A program made the translations under genes and the position numbers. A stretch of 64,000 nucleotides of DNA from Rhipidocladum racemiflorum (lineage: Eukaryota > Streptophyta > Magnoliopsida > Poales > Poaceae), in contig CM070570.1 of assembly GCA_036346355.1 (NCBI GenBank), positions 47,817,592 through 47,881,591 of the forward strand, in the 5' to 3' direction. The notes beneath the pieces are model-generated. The model did no database searches and was not told the origin of the DNA. It saw only the letters and a list, made by a program, of their open reading frames with translations. Below, piece after piece: positions 43,095 through 53,999 of this stretch (positions are counted from its first letter, which is position 1; each line of letters starts with the position of its first letter).

Positions 43095-43498
43095 AGTATA
43101 GTAAATAGGTAGGAGTGACATGACTGCATTGACCATGGTGAGGTGGCCTCCATAGGACAAGTAGATTGCATTACATGATAGCCATCTATCTATCTGGTCC
43201 ATAGGAGGAGAGAAGTCCCTGACCTTTGGCCTTGATAGTCCTAAGGGAAGCCCAAGGTATGTGAAGGGCATATTTCATGTAGCGCATCCAAAGGTGTTGG
43301 CTAGTCGAAGTAACCGCTCGTCATCAATGTTGACCGTGTACATGAAAGATTTTTCATAGTTAACTTTCAGACTCGTTGATTCTGTCAAGGTGTTGAGCAG
43401 AACTTCGAGGCAAAGCAGCTGGACTGCGCTGGTCGGCATGATGAGCAGAGTGACATCAGCGTACTGGACTATAGGATAGTCGAAAACCCCTGGGACAT
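43095..43498 (-). pseudogene. LINE reverse transcriptase, C-terminal half
   Basis: The minus strand reads PIVQYADVTLLIM (about 43490-43450), KVNYEKSFMYTVN, LANTFGC, then MPFTYLGLPLGLSRP (43271 on) and LSYGGHLTMVNAVMSLLPIYY. These are the palm and thumb of an L1-type reverse transcriptase. The YADD box has become YADV. This is continuous with the half at 45232-46027; a TIR element separates the two. Confidence 0.85.
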
Positions 43499-43501
43499 TT
43501 A

Positions 43502-45228
43502 GGGCATGTTTGGATGCTAGGGAAATAAAATCTAGAGAATATTTCTCCCTAGAGGGATTTTAATGGCACATGAAATCCCCTCCAACCCCTAGGGATAATT
43601 TTCCTTGAGAAGAAATTATCCCACTCATCATTTGGAAGCCATAGGGATAAAAATCCCTAACATTCAAGAAAGTTAAAAAATATATAGAAAAATCTAAAAA
43701 AATTAGAAAATCTTTTAAAAAATAAAATTATACACATGCAGATAATATCATATAAAAATAAAATCCTTACCATTCAAGATCATTTAAAAATAATGAAAAA
43801 AGTGATAAAATATACACATGCAGATAATATCATACAGAAGAAATTTTAGCAAATTTGCTGATCTGCAGCTTAGCGTATAAGCATATCTCGACCAGAAGAA
43901 CTGTTTTTGAATTGCTATGGGCGACCATAAAACAAAGAGACTGATGATTCCTCATATCTAGAGCCCTCAAACCAAAGGGCAAACCTGTGAAAGCCAAGAT
44001 CTGAGCTCCAATGAAAGTAAATCGCGAGAAATACCAATACCATACAACAATCACAAAATATAATGAAGCCAAGTTCATACTGATGCGCATCATAATCTTA
44101 CTTCCCACATCAGCTATTAATATAGCTTAGGAAAACTGATGATCGCACAGATCTATTGACTTTACTACACTACTCCAAAGATCGCGATACCCATTGATTT
44201 CCATTTCCCAACAAGATAACTTTTGAACAACAAATATCAGGATTCAGGAAAGCCTCAAATAATCAACATGATTCCAAAGCATTCATGGGCCACGATAAAT
44301 TTCCACAAGCATATCAAGTATTACTACAAGTAAACAACTGAAGCAACATAATTTTTTTTACTTGGTTTGATTAATGCCATGAACATACCATCAATATTGA
44401 TAATTCCACATCATACATTCATACTAAAGTACTACACTGAATCTCGTCATAGCGTGAAATCTATGAGATAATTCTGCGGATCTTTGCAAAAGTCGGTGCA
44501 TCAATCAAAACCAACACTGAACCAATAGATCTGTGGCTACAGAATGAGGAACCAGAGAATATATAGGCTACATCTAGAACAAGACCAGATCCAGACCAAT
44601 TCCATACCTCTTGAGCAAAAGAAGCCTACCAGATCTTGCCGTTCGCAGCCTCAAACCCTAGATCCGGTGCCCCAAGGAAGGATAACAGCCCCTGGGCAGT
44701 GCTGTTGCCGCTGGCGGCGTTCGCATCGTCCAACGAGCAGCCCAGAGTTGATGAGCGACGCAACGGACGTGAAGAAGAACGACGCGACGTCGAGCCCCAG
44801 CAGCGTCTCGCGATCAGAGAAGGTGCGGCCGAAAAGCACCACGGGCTGGTCCGAGGAGCGGAAGAGATAGAGGAAGCACCAGGCGGCGAGGAGGCCTAGG
44901 AGGATGAGGAGCGAGAAGGGGTGGGCCAAGAGCGACGCCGCGAGCGCGAAGGCCACCACAGCGGGCCTCGTGAGCGGAGGCGACACGGGCGGAGGCGACG
45001 CTCGATAGGGGAGGCGACTCGCGAGGGCGACGAGATGGGGAACCCTAACCCGACCTCTGGAGGAGCGGAATGTTTCCACAGGGAAATGGCGCGGAAAAGG
45101 CCGAGATTTCCTCGCCTCGTCGGGCTCCAAACACGATTTTCATCGGCCCGGGGAGATCAAGCCCAGTGGCTGCCAACCCTGGGAATGGGCCGGGTTCCCG
45201 GCCGGTAATTGGGCTTCCAAACATGCCC
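43502..45228. mobile_element. PIF/Harbinger-like TIR element inside a LINE (1727 bp)
   Basis: It begins GGGCATGTTTGGATGC and ends CTTCCAAACATGCCC, with TTA on both sides (43499-43501, 45229-45231). Without it the LINE frame is continuous. It carries a PRA1 pseudogene at its right end and otherwise AT-rich sequence, but no transposase. Confidence 0.75.
44650..45130 (-). pseudogene. PRA1-family (prenylated Rab acceptor) pseudogene
   Basis: The minus-strand frame from 45130 contains TRPAVVAFALAASLLAHP, LLILLGLLAAWCFLYLF, PVVLFGRTFSDRETLLGL and FTSVASLINSGLLVG. These are two hydrophobic hairpins separated by the F-x-x-R-T-F-S-D-R-E-T loop typical of PRA1 proteins, which sit in ER/Golgi membranes and act in Rab trafficking. 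After LLVG the original C-terminus is found one frame away (STAQGLLSFLGAPD, about 44715-44670), with the stretch between them missing. The gene is GC-rich, unlike the element around it. It is probably a host gene captured by the TIR element. Confidence 0.75.
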
Positions 45229-45231
45229 TTA

Positions 45232-46027
45232 TAGGATGTTTTAGAGCTCCTCTTTCGACTGCCGTGTTTGACCACTGCTTGGAGAAGGTCCGCCCCAAGC
45301 GTAGGCGGAGCGGGTGCAGGGTATATTTTGGCACCCTAAAAAACTAAGAAACGTTAAAATTTTATCTTTTTAATTGGCTAAATTTTGGGATAAAGGATCA
45401 CCCCTTTTGTATTAGAATTGTTTCCCAGGAGTTCCATTCAGGACGATTGAGGAATGTCCTGTTGAAAGAATCTGTCAGTTCTAGTTGATCCATCTTTGGG
45501 GGAAGCATTGTTGTTCCATAACTGCAATAATGAGTGAGTGCTCTATTGTATCAAAAGCCTTTTCGAAATCCAGCTTGATGATCACCATTTCTTTTTTGCT
45601 GTGTTGGCACTGATGTAGGTACTCAAAAGCCCAGGCTAGACAGACTTGGATGGTTCTTGATCGGAGGAAGCCGTATTGGTTGTGGTGAACCAGCTTGAGA
45701 ATGACCCTCTGGAGCCCGTTTGCCATTAGTTCTGTTAGGAGCTTGATGCTGGAAATTAGGAGCGAAATCGGTCTGTCGTCGTTAACCGATTCTGCCCGCT
45801 GCTTCTTTGGAATGAGAGTTATGTAGAACCCATTAATGCTTTGGGGTAGAGATCTCCTGAGTGGAACTGATTGCATCAAGCATAAGTCGTTTGCAATGGT
45901 AGGCCAGCATTTCTTGATGAACATGCCATTAAATCCATCTTGTCCTGGCTCTTTATCCACTGGAAGAGATCTTATTATGAGGTCAGTTTCATCTTTGGAG
46001 AAAGGGTATATATGCCGATGTGCCAAA
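45232..46027 (-). pseudogene. LINE reverse transcriptase, N-terminal half
   Basis: The minus strand has PFSKDETDLIIRSLPVDKEP, GFNGMFIKKCWPTI, LIPKKQRAESVNDDRPISLL, HHNQYGFLRSRTIQVCLAWA and IIKLDFEKAFDTIEHSLI (46005-45510). GDPLSQ and a FSKQWSNTAVERGALKHPI stretch follow at about 45395-45240. These are fingers and palm motifs of a plant L1-type LINE. A stop after QRWIN and frameshifts inactivate it. Confidence 0.88.
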
Positions 46028-46069
46028 GCAATTTACTAATGTGCTGTTCAATTTTGTTGTTATGCTTGT

Positions 46070-46420
46070 ACTGATCCTGTCTCACCGGCTTGATCTGGAT
46101 GATGCCCTAATAGTAAGCATCGAGAGTCACCCAGATCAGGTGAACAGATTATAGGTAAAAGATCCTGTTATACTCACTGCGGTTAAGGCCCTCTATGAGG
46201 ATGTTTCTTGTCATAGCATTCACCTCAACATTAGTCATATTACTGGCTATGACGTTTTCATCGGCAAAAACCTCATACTGGAGCTTTACCTTCTACCAAA
46301 TTAGGAAGTCCTGGGCAGTGATGTACGACTCCATTCTTGATTTCCAAAAAGGAAAATCAACTCTAAAAAAATCGAAGGTTTGGGGGAATACTTGTTCATG
46401 ACCATAGCTCTCGAAACCGA
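46070..46420 (-). pseudogene. Ty1/copia gag N-terminal fragment
   Basis: Minus-strand frames read FFRVDFPFWKSRMESYITAQ, DFLIWQKV, ADENVIASNMTNVEVNAMT and RNILIEGLNRSEYNRI, the start of a plant copia Gag. Stops and a frameshift occur. It directly follows the PBS and LTR to its right and is truncated at about 46070 next to the LINE. Confidence 0.8.
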
Positions 46421-46447
46421 TCAAGATTTATAAAAAAAACAAAACCT

Positions 46448-46459
46448 GCTCCGATACCA
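46448..46459 (-). other. primer-binding site of the copia element
   Basis: The minus strand reads TGGTATCGGAGC, one base from the initiator-Met PBS, two bases after the LTR terminus at 46462. Confidence 0.85.
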
Positions 46460-46461
46460 AT

Positions 46462-48506
46462 TGAAGGATCAGAATGGCGATCAGAGAGGGATGAATGATC
46501 TCAAATAAAAAAATTTCACCTACCCGACAAGAAGAGCCTACCAAAAACTCAAAGAACCAACTGAGATAAAACTTGCTCTTGAAACTCGGTATGCACCTCC
46601 TTATGGATTTCAGAAACTTATTCCAACCTTCAATTGTGAAGATTGATGTCAAAGTTCCGACCTTTTTCAAATCAAACAAGAAGTGCGCCAAGGGAAAGTA
46701 AAAACCAAAATCTTTGTCTTGGACTTGCTCGTGGGGTTTTGATGATCAAGATGATCTTGGATATCCTGCCACTTGTCACAGCAAGCAACAACACAAGAAG
46801 TAAAGCCGCAAACACGATCTACAAGAATGCATTCGTTTCAAGCAAAGCGATCGATTTGTTGTAAAGTTCAAGAAGAGATGAGCCTAAATGATTGGAGTAT
46901 GATTTGAAGAAGATTCATCCAACAATCATTCATCCTCGGCAAAAAAAAATCTATAATCACTTAGAAGGAGGGGAGACAAATCCAAATGTGTGGAATGTAA
47001 ATTGCGAGATTGTGAATTGCAAGAATTTAAATTATGAAAATTAAATTGTTTGAATTTAAATTGCGGAATGTAAATACTGAATTTAATAAATAATGTAAAT
47101 GCTAAAAGTAAATTCATAATAATAAGAAAATAAAATTTTTATTTCTTGGATGAAAGGTTTATAAAGTCTCACAACAAGGTGAGAAAAGCTCAAAAGAGCA
47201 CCAAAACCTTCAAAAGAGAGACATTCCTCTCCCTCTCTTTTATAGAAACTTCGGAGCAATCTCCACCCTTGGATAACCTTTTTGGCCCTCAAGAAACCTC
47301 ATCAATGGTTAAAATTCACTCCCTTACTCATACATGGGCTAACCCGCAACTCAATAACATAATGGGTTTTACACGCTTCTCAAAGCTAGCTAACTTGACC
47401 GCTACTCTATCCTCTAAACCGTGATTCAACATCTCTCCTTGATCCTAGTAGCTTCAAGTTAGCATGTCAACCATTCCCTTGTCTTCTAGGCTCGCAACGA
47501 CTCCGTCTCAAGTCATCCTCTAGCGATCCCCAACCGTCTGGACCTCGGCGCACATCGCTTAGTTCCGGTCATCCTCTGCCTCACTATGACCTAGCACCAT
47601 CGTCCTACAATCATCAAAGACAAGGAAACACATTACATAGCATTGCACGATAAAATATGCAATTAATCAAACATAGCAAAAATCATAACTCAATTTGCAA
47701 TAAAAATCTGGTACCGCATTGAAACTGTCAGCACACCAAATTGCTCTAAATTCAAATTTAATTCAAATCAAACTCAAACATGAGCACCACATGCTTAAAC
47801 ATAGTTGATTACTCATCACCAACAAGGATAGACCTTCATATGGTCTTCCAATCTCTTCTTTGATGAGTATATTGACAAATTCACAAAATAGCACAATTTG
47901 AGTTTGACAATATAAGGAACAAAGCAATTCGATTGCAAAATCATACTTGGTCAAAATAAAAGAGAAAGCAAGTTCATGACCATGTAGATAAGAAGAAATT
48001 TATAGCTTATCAAAGAAAAGAACAAATTTTCCACAAATGTTCTAAAAACAAGAAAATTTAATAAAAGCTTACTTTTGCAATTTTACTCATGATCCAAAGA
48101 AAATAATAATTTTTCACCATAATCATGAGAAAGCATTTTCTCCCCCTATTTCTAATGATGCCTTATTACATTTTCTCCCCCTTTTGGCAATATAAGCATC
48201 AAAGAAAAGCATATATGCATCACATGCATTCTAAATGAGCTTTAAAGATTATCCAAGTGACCATTTAGACAAAGTATGCCACCAACTACTTAAGTTCAGA
48301 TTATACCACACTAAGTCATTCCAATTGCATATTTTAATATTTGTTAGCTAGCATAAAAGAAGTTATATTAGTTTTTTTCATGATTTCAACAAGAGTAACA
48401 CTTAACATAATTTCAAGATTAGAAGCAAAGTTATGCAAGGATCAAATGGATATACTAGAGTTCAACCTAGCCAACACTTTGGAAAGCTACAAGTGCATAA
48501 GAGAAC
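46462..48506 (-). mobile_element. Ty1/copia 5' LTR, minus orientation, interrupted
   Basis: The LTR 3' terminus (CCTTCA on the minus strand) abuts the PBS at 46448-46459. A minus-strand TATA box (TATAAAAGAGAGGG) lies at about 47241. The AT-rich sequence continues up to the solo LTR at 48507 and probably beyond it at 52122. Its far end was not located. Confidence 0.6.
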
Positions 48507-51500
48507 TGTAACATCCCAAAATTTTGCTTTTCTTAAATTCATGTGTGAATTGGCACTTTGGTGAATTTTTGGAATTTTCTGGAATTTATTTGGATTTATT
48601 TGGAATTTATTTGAATTTATTCTATTTTGAAATAATTAAAGAATTTAACTTTGCAAATAAAATTTTGTTGGAAATATTTTATTTGAGTCCAAAATGTTCC
48701 AAAATATTTTCTAGAATTTTTCTGGATTTTTTCTGAGTCTTTTGCTATTTTTAATGAATTAAATGAATTTCTGAGAATTTAATTAGACTATTTAATCGTT
48801 GGAAATAGCGAGTGGGTTTGTACTGTTCCACCGACCGAGCCCGAGTCAGACTCGAGTCCGAGTCCGACTCGAACCCAACCGAGCCCTAACCCTCTCGACC
48901 GTCCGATCAAGATCGAACGGCCGAGATTGAGCCACGTCACCTGGACCCAAGCCTGACCGAAGCCCGGCTCACCGAAGTCGGACCGAGTCCAACTCGCGCG
49001 GATGTTGGATCTTGATCCAACGGCTCACGTTGAGCCACGTCTCCCTATCCGTGTCGCCGTACTCCGCCGCCGCCAGTGCGTGGGCCCTCGTTTTCCGCGC
49101 GTTTCACGGACGTCGAGGGGGTATTTAATGCGCCGCCGCCGCTGTCGTGTTGCCGACTTCCGTGCGCACCCGTAGCCCTAGCCCGCTGAGCTCAAGCCAC
49201 CGTGTAGCCGCCGCAATCGCTCGCCGTAGTTGCCGTAGGGCTCCGCCGCGGTTAATCTCCGTTTCCGCCGCCGTCCGCCGTCCTCCGTCGCCGTTGAGCC
49301 CAGATCCGGAACAGCAAGGAAGAGCCGCGTCGGTGAGGACCTTCCACTTCGCCGGAGTCGCGCCCAAGTACCGTTACCGTGGTCGCCGTCCTCGTCTCTG
49401 GTAAGCCAGCGCCGCCGCAAGCCATCGCCGCCGATCGAGCTCCACCAACCGTCCGATCCAGATCCAAGGGTCCAGATCACGCCACGTCACCCCGGTGAGT
49501 TCCACGTTGAAATCCCAGATCTATTCCCAACCGTTGGATTTAGATCCAACGGTTTAGATCGTGCCACGTAGCCTAAACTGCACCAAGCTAGAATAGATCT
49601 CAGCCGTTAGATCTAGATCGAACGGTTAGTGTTAACCCACGTTGTATTCGTTAGATTGGATCTTGACCGTCCGATCAAGATCGAACGGTCCAGATTAGCG
49701 GAGTAGTTTCTTAACGCGTTAAGCCAGATCCAATCTGGGCCGTTGATTTTCAAATCAACGGCCGAGATCACGCCACGTGGCCGGGAGGCCCACCGTCGCG
49801 GTCAGCACGGTCAGCGCCCGCGCGTGGAGCGTGTCTCTGACACGCGGGGCCCGCGTGTCAGTGGGGCGGTATGGCGGCCCGACCAATCGCACCATGACGC
49901 CACGCGGCGTCACGGTGAAACCCGGTATCGGCCGTCCTCGGTAGTGCGTGATGACGTCACTGCTGACGTCATCCGAGGGGCCCACCTGTCAGTGTGACGC
50001 GTGAGTCGTGGACCGGGTCCACGGTGGACCGAGCCGTGCCCGTGCGCTGGGTCCATGGACCCAAGGCGACGTGGCGGCACCCGATTGGTCCACGTGTCAC
50101 GCTGACACAATAAAAGAATTTCCGAAAAAGAAAATGATTTATTAATTCGAATTATTGATTTCAGAATTTGATTCAAACTTCAAACGCTTATAACTTTTGT
50201 ATTTTAACTCCGATTTGAGTGATTCAAATTTCTAAATTTGTATAAAATTGTGATCTACCTAATGCTGAATTTTATTTAATTTTTAGACTAAAGTTTTTTC
50301 TCTGTAATATTATTTAATTGATTATTTAAACTTTAAATGCTTATAACTTTTGCGTTTCAACTCCGAATTTGACGATTCCAGTTTCTAAAAATTCATAAAA
50401 TTATGTTCTCTGTTTATGAACTTTATTTGGATGTTTGGACACTTTTTGTCTACTGTTCATTTATTTATTGCTATTTGCGCGCTTTACGAGTAGACGTTGA
50501 AGTGCCCGAAGGCTTCGAAGGAGAAGTGTTGACTCAGGAGCCAGCTCAGGACCAAGAACAAGTACTCTTTGAAGGCAAGTTGTGCTTTGACCATGTTGAT
50601 CCCAATTTCAAATTAATTCGATTCAAAACTATTGCATGCTAGTTTAATTAGAAAATACTTTATTTAAATTATGAGAATTAGATAAATGCCTAATTGCTGT
50701 ATGACACCTTGGTTAATTAAATATGTGCCATGACCCCTTGTCACCCTAGTTGAGGTTTGAATAGTTGGACATTACTAAATTGCCAACATGGGAATTTAGA
50801 TCGTTGTAGCATATTGCTTAGACCTGCTACGTGCTCATGACATGATTTTGGACAATCAAATGTTAATATTGACTTAATGATATATTGAACTTGTTTTGAA
50901 GAAGTATCATGTGTTGTGATGTTGATGGCACGTGGTGCATGGTAATCAACTGGGGCTTTGATAAATAGATTTCGACCGGGGCATGTGGCAAGAATGATCA
51001 GGTGGGCCAGTTGTGGCACCGGGAACGATGGTTTGGTTCTTCGGGTAGTCTTGCCCTGGTCACCCTAAGGACTTAACCTTGCAAGCCTTTGAACTGAGTC
51101 AATCTTGCAACCACATGTCTGTAATGGGACGGACCTAGTTGATTAAGTTGCTAATAACGTACCTGTGGGACCTCTAGGTGTCAACTATATCTTTTGTGTA
51201 GTTGTACGGGGGAGCGTACCGGGGCTGCGGCCAGGTACCCATCTAACGGTGGCTTGACCTAAACTTCCCCTTCGCTAAGGGAAGGGTTAGTGTGCAACAC
51301 CGGGGAGGACCACTTGTGCTGTTAGAAGTTTCCAAAAGACTTTGTTACGGACACTCGCCTTTGTGGTGTTTGGCTGTATCTTGTGGGTAAAGTGCATAAC
51401 CTCTGCAGAGTGTAAAATCTATTCGAATAGCCGTGTCCGCGGCATTGGACATCGCTCGGGGATTACAGTCAAGGGTTAGACTTTCTTGAAAATAACTTGG

Positions 51501-52116
51501 TCTTGAAAGGTTGGGTTTGGTTTAATAATGATGTTGATGGAATGGTGGATTAGAATCGGGAAAGATGTTTATCTAACTCCTGGAAAAGTTATTGATGCTA
51601 TAACTGTTTCTACTGCTTTCAAATCTACTTATGATACTTGTTAAATGCTCCTTACTGCAAATATACCTTGAGCCACTCCTTTGTATTAAGCCATGCATGT
51701 AGTATATTAGCTGCATTCTGTGCATGATTTGCTGAGTACCAAGTACTCACCCTTGCCACAATACAACACCAGTTGAAGAGGAGTCTACACCAGCTTTGGA
51801 GGAGGAGCTCCCAGAGGAACCGTCTAACTAGGGAGCGAGCCCAGTCAGTTGCCTGTGGTATACTGGATGGCGCCACGAAGTTATCTTATTTTCCGCTGCA
51901 GTTATTTCTCTTTTTAATAAGTTTCGCCCTGCGAGGCGTATATTTGTAACTTGACCATAAGATCAAGCAACCAGTTTGGTTAGCTATTTAAGTACTTTAT
52001 TAATTCGTTGAGTATGATTGTGATATTTACCAATGTTGAGACTGTGTGCACTAGCGCGTTCCTGGACTAGTGCTGAATACACAGAGGGTCCGGATTTGCA
52101 GATTCGGGTCCCGACA
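48507..52116 (+). mobile_element. solo Ty3-type LTR (3610 bp), TSD AGAAC
   Basis: This is the reference copy. It begins TGTAACATCCC and ends GGGTCCCGACA, with perfect AGAAC at 48502-48506 and 52117-52121 and no internal region. Order: seven 22-bp palindromes (48899-49761), TATA-like box (49122-49129), GC-rich leader, GTGAGT donor (49495), TGACGTCA boxes (about 49950), AT-rich intron-like DNA, coding block (50491-50574), conserved block (51375-51433), hairpin and last exon (51734-51831). Confidence 0.97.
50491..51831 (+). other. cryptic spliced LTR ORF, copy D (both blocks open)
   Basis: Block one (50491-50574) contains VDVEVPEG and ends GAAG|GCAAGT. The hairpin GAGTAC-CAA-GTACTC (51734-51748) and a CCAG acceptor come before the final exon (51773-51831). 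That exon contains TPALEEE and stops at 51829 after 18 complete codons. An open frame with an ATG extends block one upstream to 50403, but this start is not shared by other copies. Against copy A, eight of nine substitutions in block one are at third positions. The product would be acidic with unknown function. Confidence 0.6.
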
Positions 52117-52121
52117 AGAAC

Positions 52122-53404
52122 CATCTTTCTCAATCATCTTTTAAATGCAAATTTTAAATTTCAATACACAATGCCGTTTAAAGAGCTTATCATAGTAAAG
52201 CACATCCTCGATTAGGAGCCATCGACAAAGGCTTTCTAGACTTTACTCTCCTTGGTAAATCTTGAGGTTTAGAGAGTTTATCTTAGTAAAACACAAACTC
52301 GACTTGGAGCCATCGACAAATATCTCCTAGGCTTCACTCTCTTCCTCAATTTTGTTTTGTATTTTTTCAATTTAATCGACTCAAGCCATATTTGATCATC
52401 TCAAGCAAGAAGCTTAAAAGATTGGTTTTGATCATACACAATACATACCAAGTGCAATGGAATGCAGTCTCACGAATGTAAGATGTTGAGATCAATTTTA
52501 GCATACACAAGTTAATTTTTTTAAACATTTTTGGCACTTAGATTCATGAGCATTTTTAGGATTCTAAAATACAACAAACTCAAGTTACTCTAGTAGAAAT
52601 CAAAGATTACACAAGGCATAGCATAAACACATAGTAAAGAAATCAAGCAAATAAAAGCTAAAGTTTTCATTAAACCTCAATTTTAAGATTCAATAAGCTT
52701 AGCATGATGAATTAGTAAAATTTAGAAAAGACTAAACTAGCAAAGATCCTCAGAAAAGTAGCAAGATGCACAGCATCATAATTAATTTAATTGCATATAG
52801 ATAAAGCTCAGAAACAAAAAAAAGTCTATGCAATGCATGATGATCAGATTCTCAAAACTCCTCCTCAGCATGTGAATCAATTTTAAGCAAAATTTTGATT
52901 CAAGTTGAGTTTTTAGCAGAATTAATTTTGGAAATTTCCAAATGAACTCCATTGAAAATAGAAATATAGGATCGAAGGGAATGTCAAGAAATTAACAGTC
53001 CGGATAACTGCAGAGCATAGATAAGATAAATATAGGTATCTTCTCGTACGAACCAATATGTCCAAGAACATTAGAAGGACAATGAAGAAACACTTGAAAA
53101 TAATTTGGAGGCATATACATTGGGCTGACATCAGCTGTCTCTTTATCTTACTTTATAGGATTTTGGTTGACAAAGAAGGGAGAGAATAAGAGGAGAGAGA
53201 GCCATTGTCTTTTGTGAAAAGATAACCCAAGCTTATAAAATAAGACATATATAGATAGCACCAAACACAATTGTTTGAGTTATTGTCTATAATAAATATG
53301 TTTTTCATGCTAGAATTTAAAGATTATAGGCTCCTATAGAGAAACTTATTCTAAGAGCTGTTTGAAGTGCTATCTATAGATGATACTAAGGAGTGCTATT
53401 GACA
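52122..53404 (-). repeat. probable continuation of the interrupted copia LTR
   Basis: AT-rich sequence follows the solo LTR without a recognisable gene. Two related segments (cttatcatagtaaagcacatc...gagccatcgacaaa and ttatcttagtaaaacacaaa...gagccatcgacaaa) lie near 52187 and 52277. No terminus was found, and assignment to the copia LTR is an inference. Confidence 0.35.
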
Positions 53405-53670
53405 TACTCCCTCCATCCTGAAAAAGATGCCGTTGGAGAGAGCTGCGAGATGGTTGGGAAAGAAATCGTTTGAGATTTGTTGACCAGATTCACCCTTCCA
53501 TTAGTGATATTTATTGCCTTTAACTACACCGTTTCTTCCCAAAAGATCAACAACAGACATCATTTCCTATTCTCGTATGGAGTATAAAGCCATACTACTT
53601 GCAGGTAAGCATCATACTCCTCCATTCACATCTGAGTCCCAGCTAGCACATACTCCTCGGCTCCTCGCCG

Positions 53671-53916
53671 ATGCAGCTAGAGTTAGAACTCGCCAAGGAT
53701 GGAACAGTCGCTGGTGCAGCTGCCGTCCTCGCCGCGGCCGTACCCATCCTCGCCGTTGCCGGTGCTATATCCGTCTTCGTCGGTGCCTTAGTTGACAGTA
53801 CCGTAGCTAGCAAATTTTTTGGCAGTAGAGCATGGAAGGTGAAGGGAATGACCGCGCTAAAAAAACAGAAAGCGCGCGATGCGCAAAACAAAAACACAAG
53901 TAAAGCACAGCGCTGA
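53671..53916 (+). CDS. small membrane-type hypothetical protein
   Basis: A frame of 81 residues starts MQLELELAKDGTVAGAAAVL. Residues about 12-42 are strongly hydrophobic and Ala/Val-rich (AAAVPILAVAGAISVFVGAL), probably one or two membrane segments. A Lys-rich tail follows (KVKGMTALKKQKARDAQNKN). The first 60 codons are GC-rich; the tail lies in sequence that looks inserted. An AAG|GTGAAG site at about 53840 could be a splice donor ending the real exon. No family is recognised. It sits between Stowaway-like ends, so it may be captured host sequence rather than a gene. Confidence 0.35.
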   Translation: MQLELELAKDGTVAGAAAVLAAAVPILAVAGAISVFVGALVDSTVASKFFGSRAWKVKGMTALKKQKARDAQNKNTSKAQR

Positions 53917-53925
53917 AAAATTAGA

Positions 53926-53999
53926 ATGCAGCCTGCAGGAATCAAACTGCTGACCTCACGGATCAACGCGGAGTATCTTACCATCTTGCTATGCAATCA
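53926..53999 (-). repeat. tRNA-like sequence or SINE head
   Basis: The minus strand has an A-box-like TAGCAAGATGGT (53991-53980) and a B-box-like GTTTGATTCCT (53947-53937) at tRNA-like spacing. The cloverleaf is poor, so this is a tRNA pseudogene or tRNA-derived SINE. Confidence 0.4.

Noticed and set aside
53926..53999. Functional tRNA gene
   Set aside because: A-box and B-box-like motifs are present, but acceptor and T stems do not pair properly.
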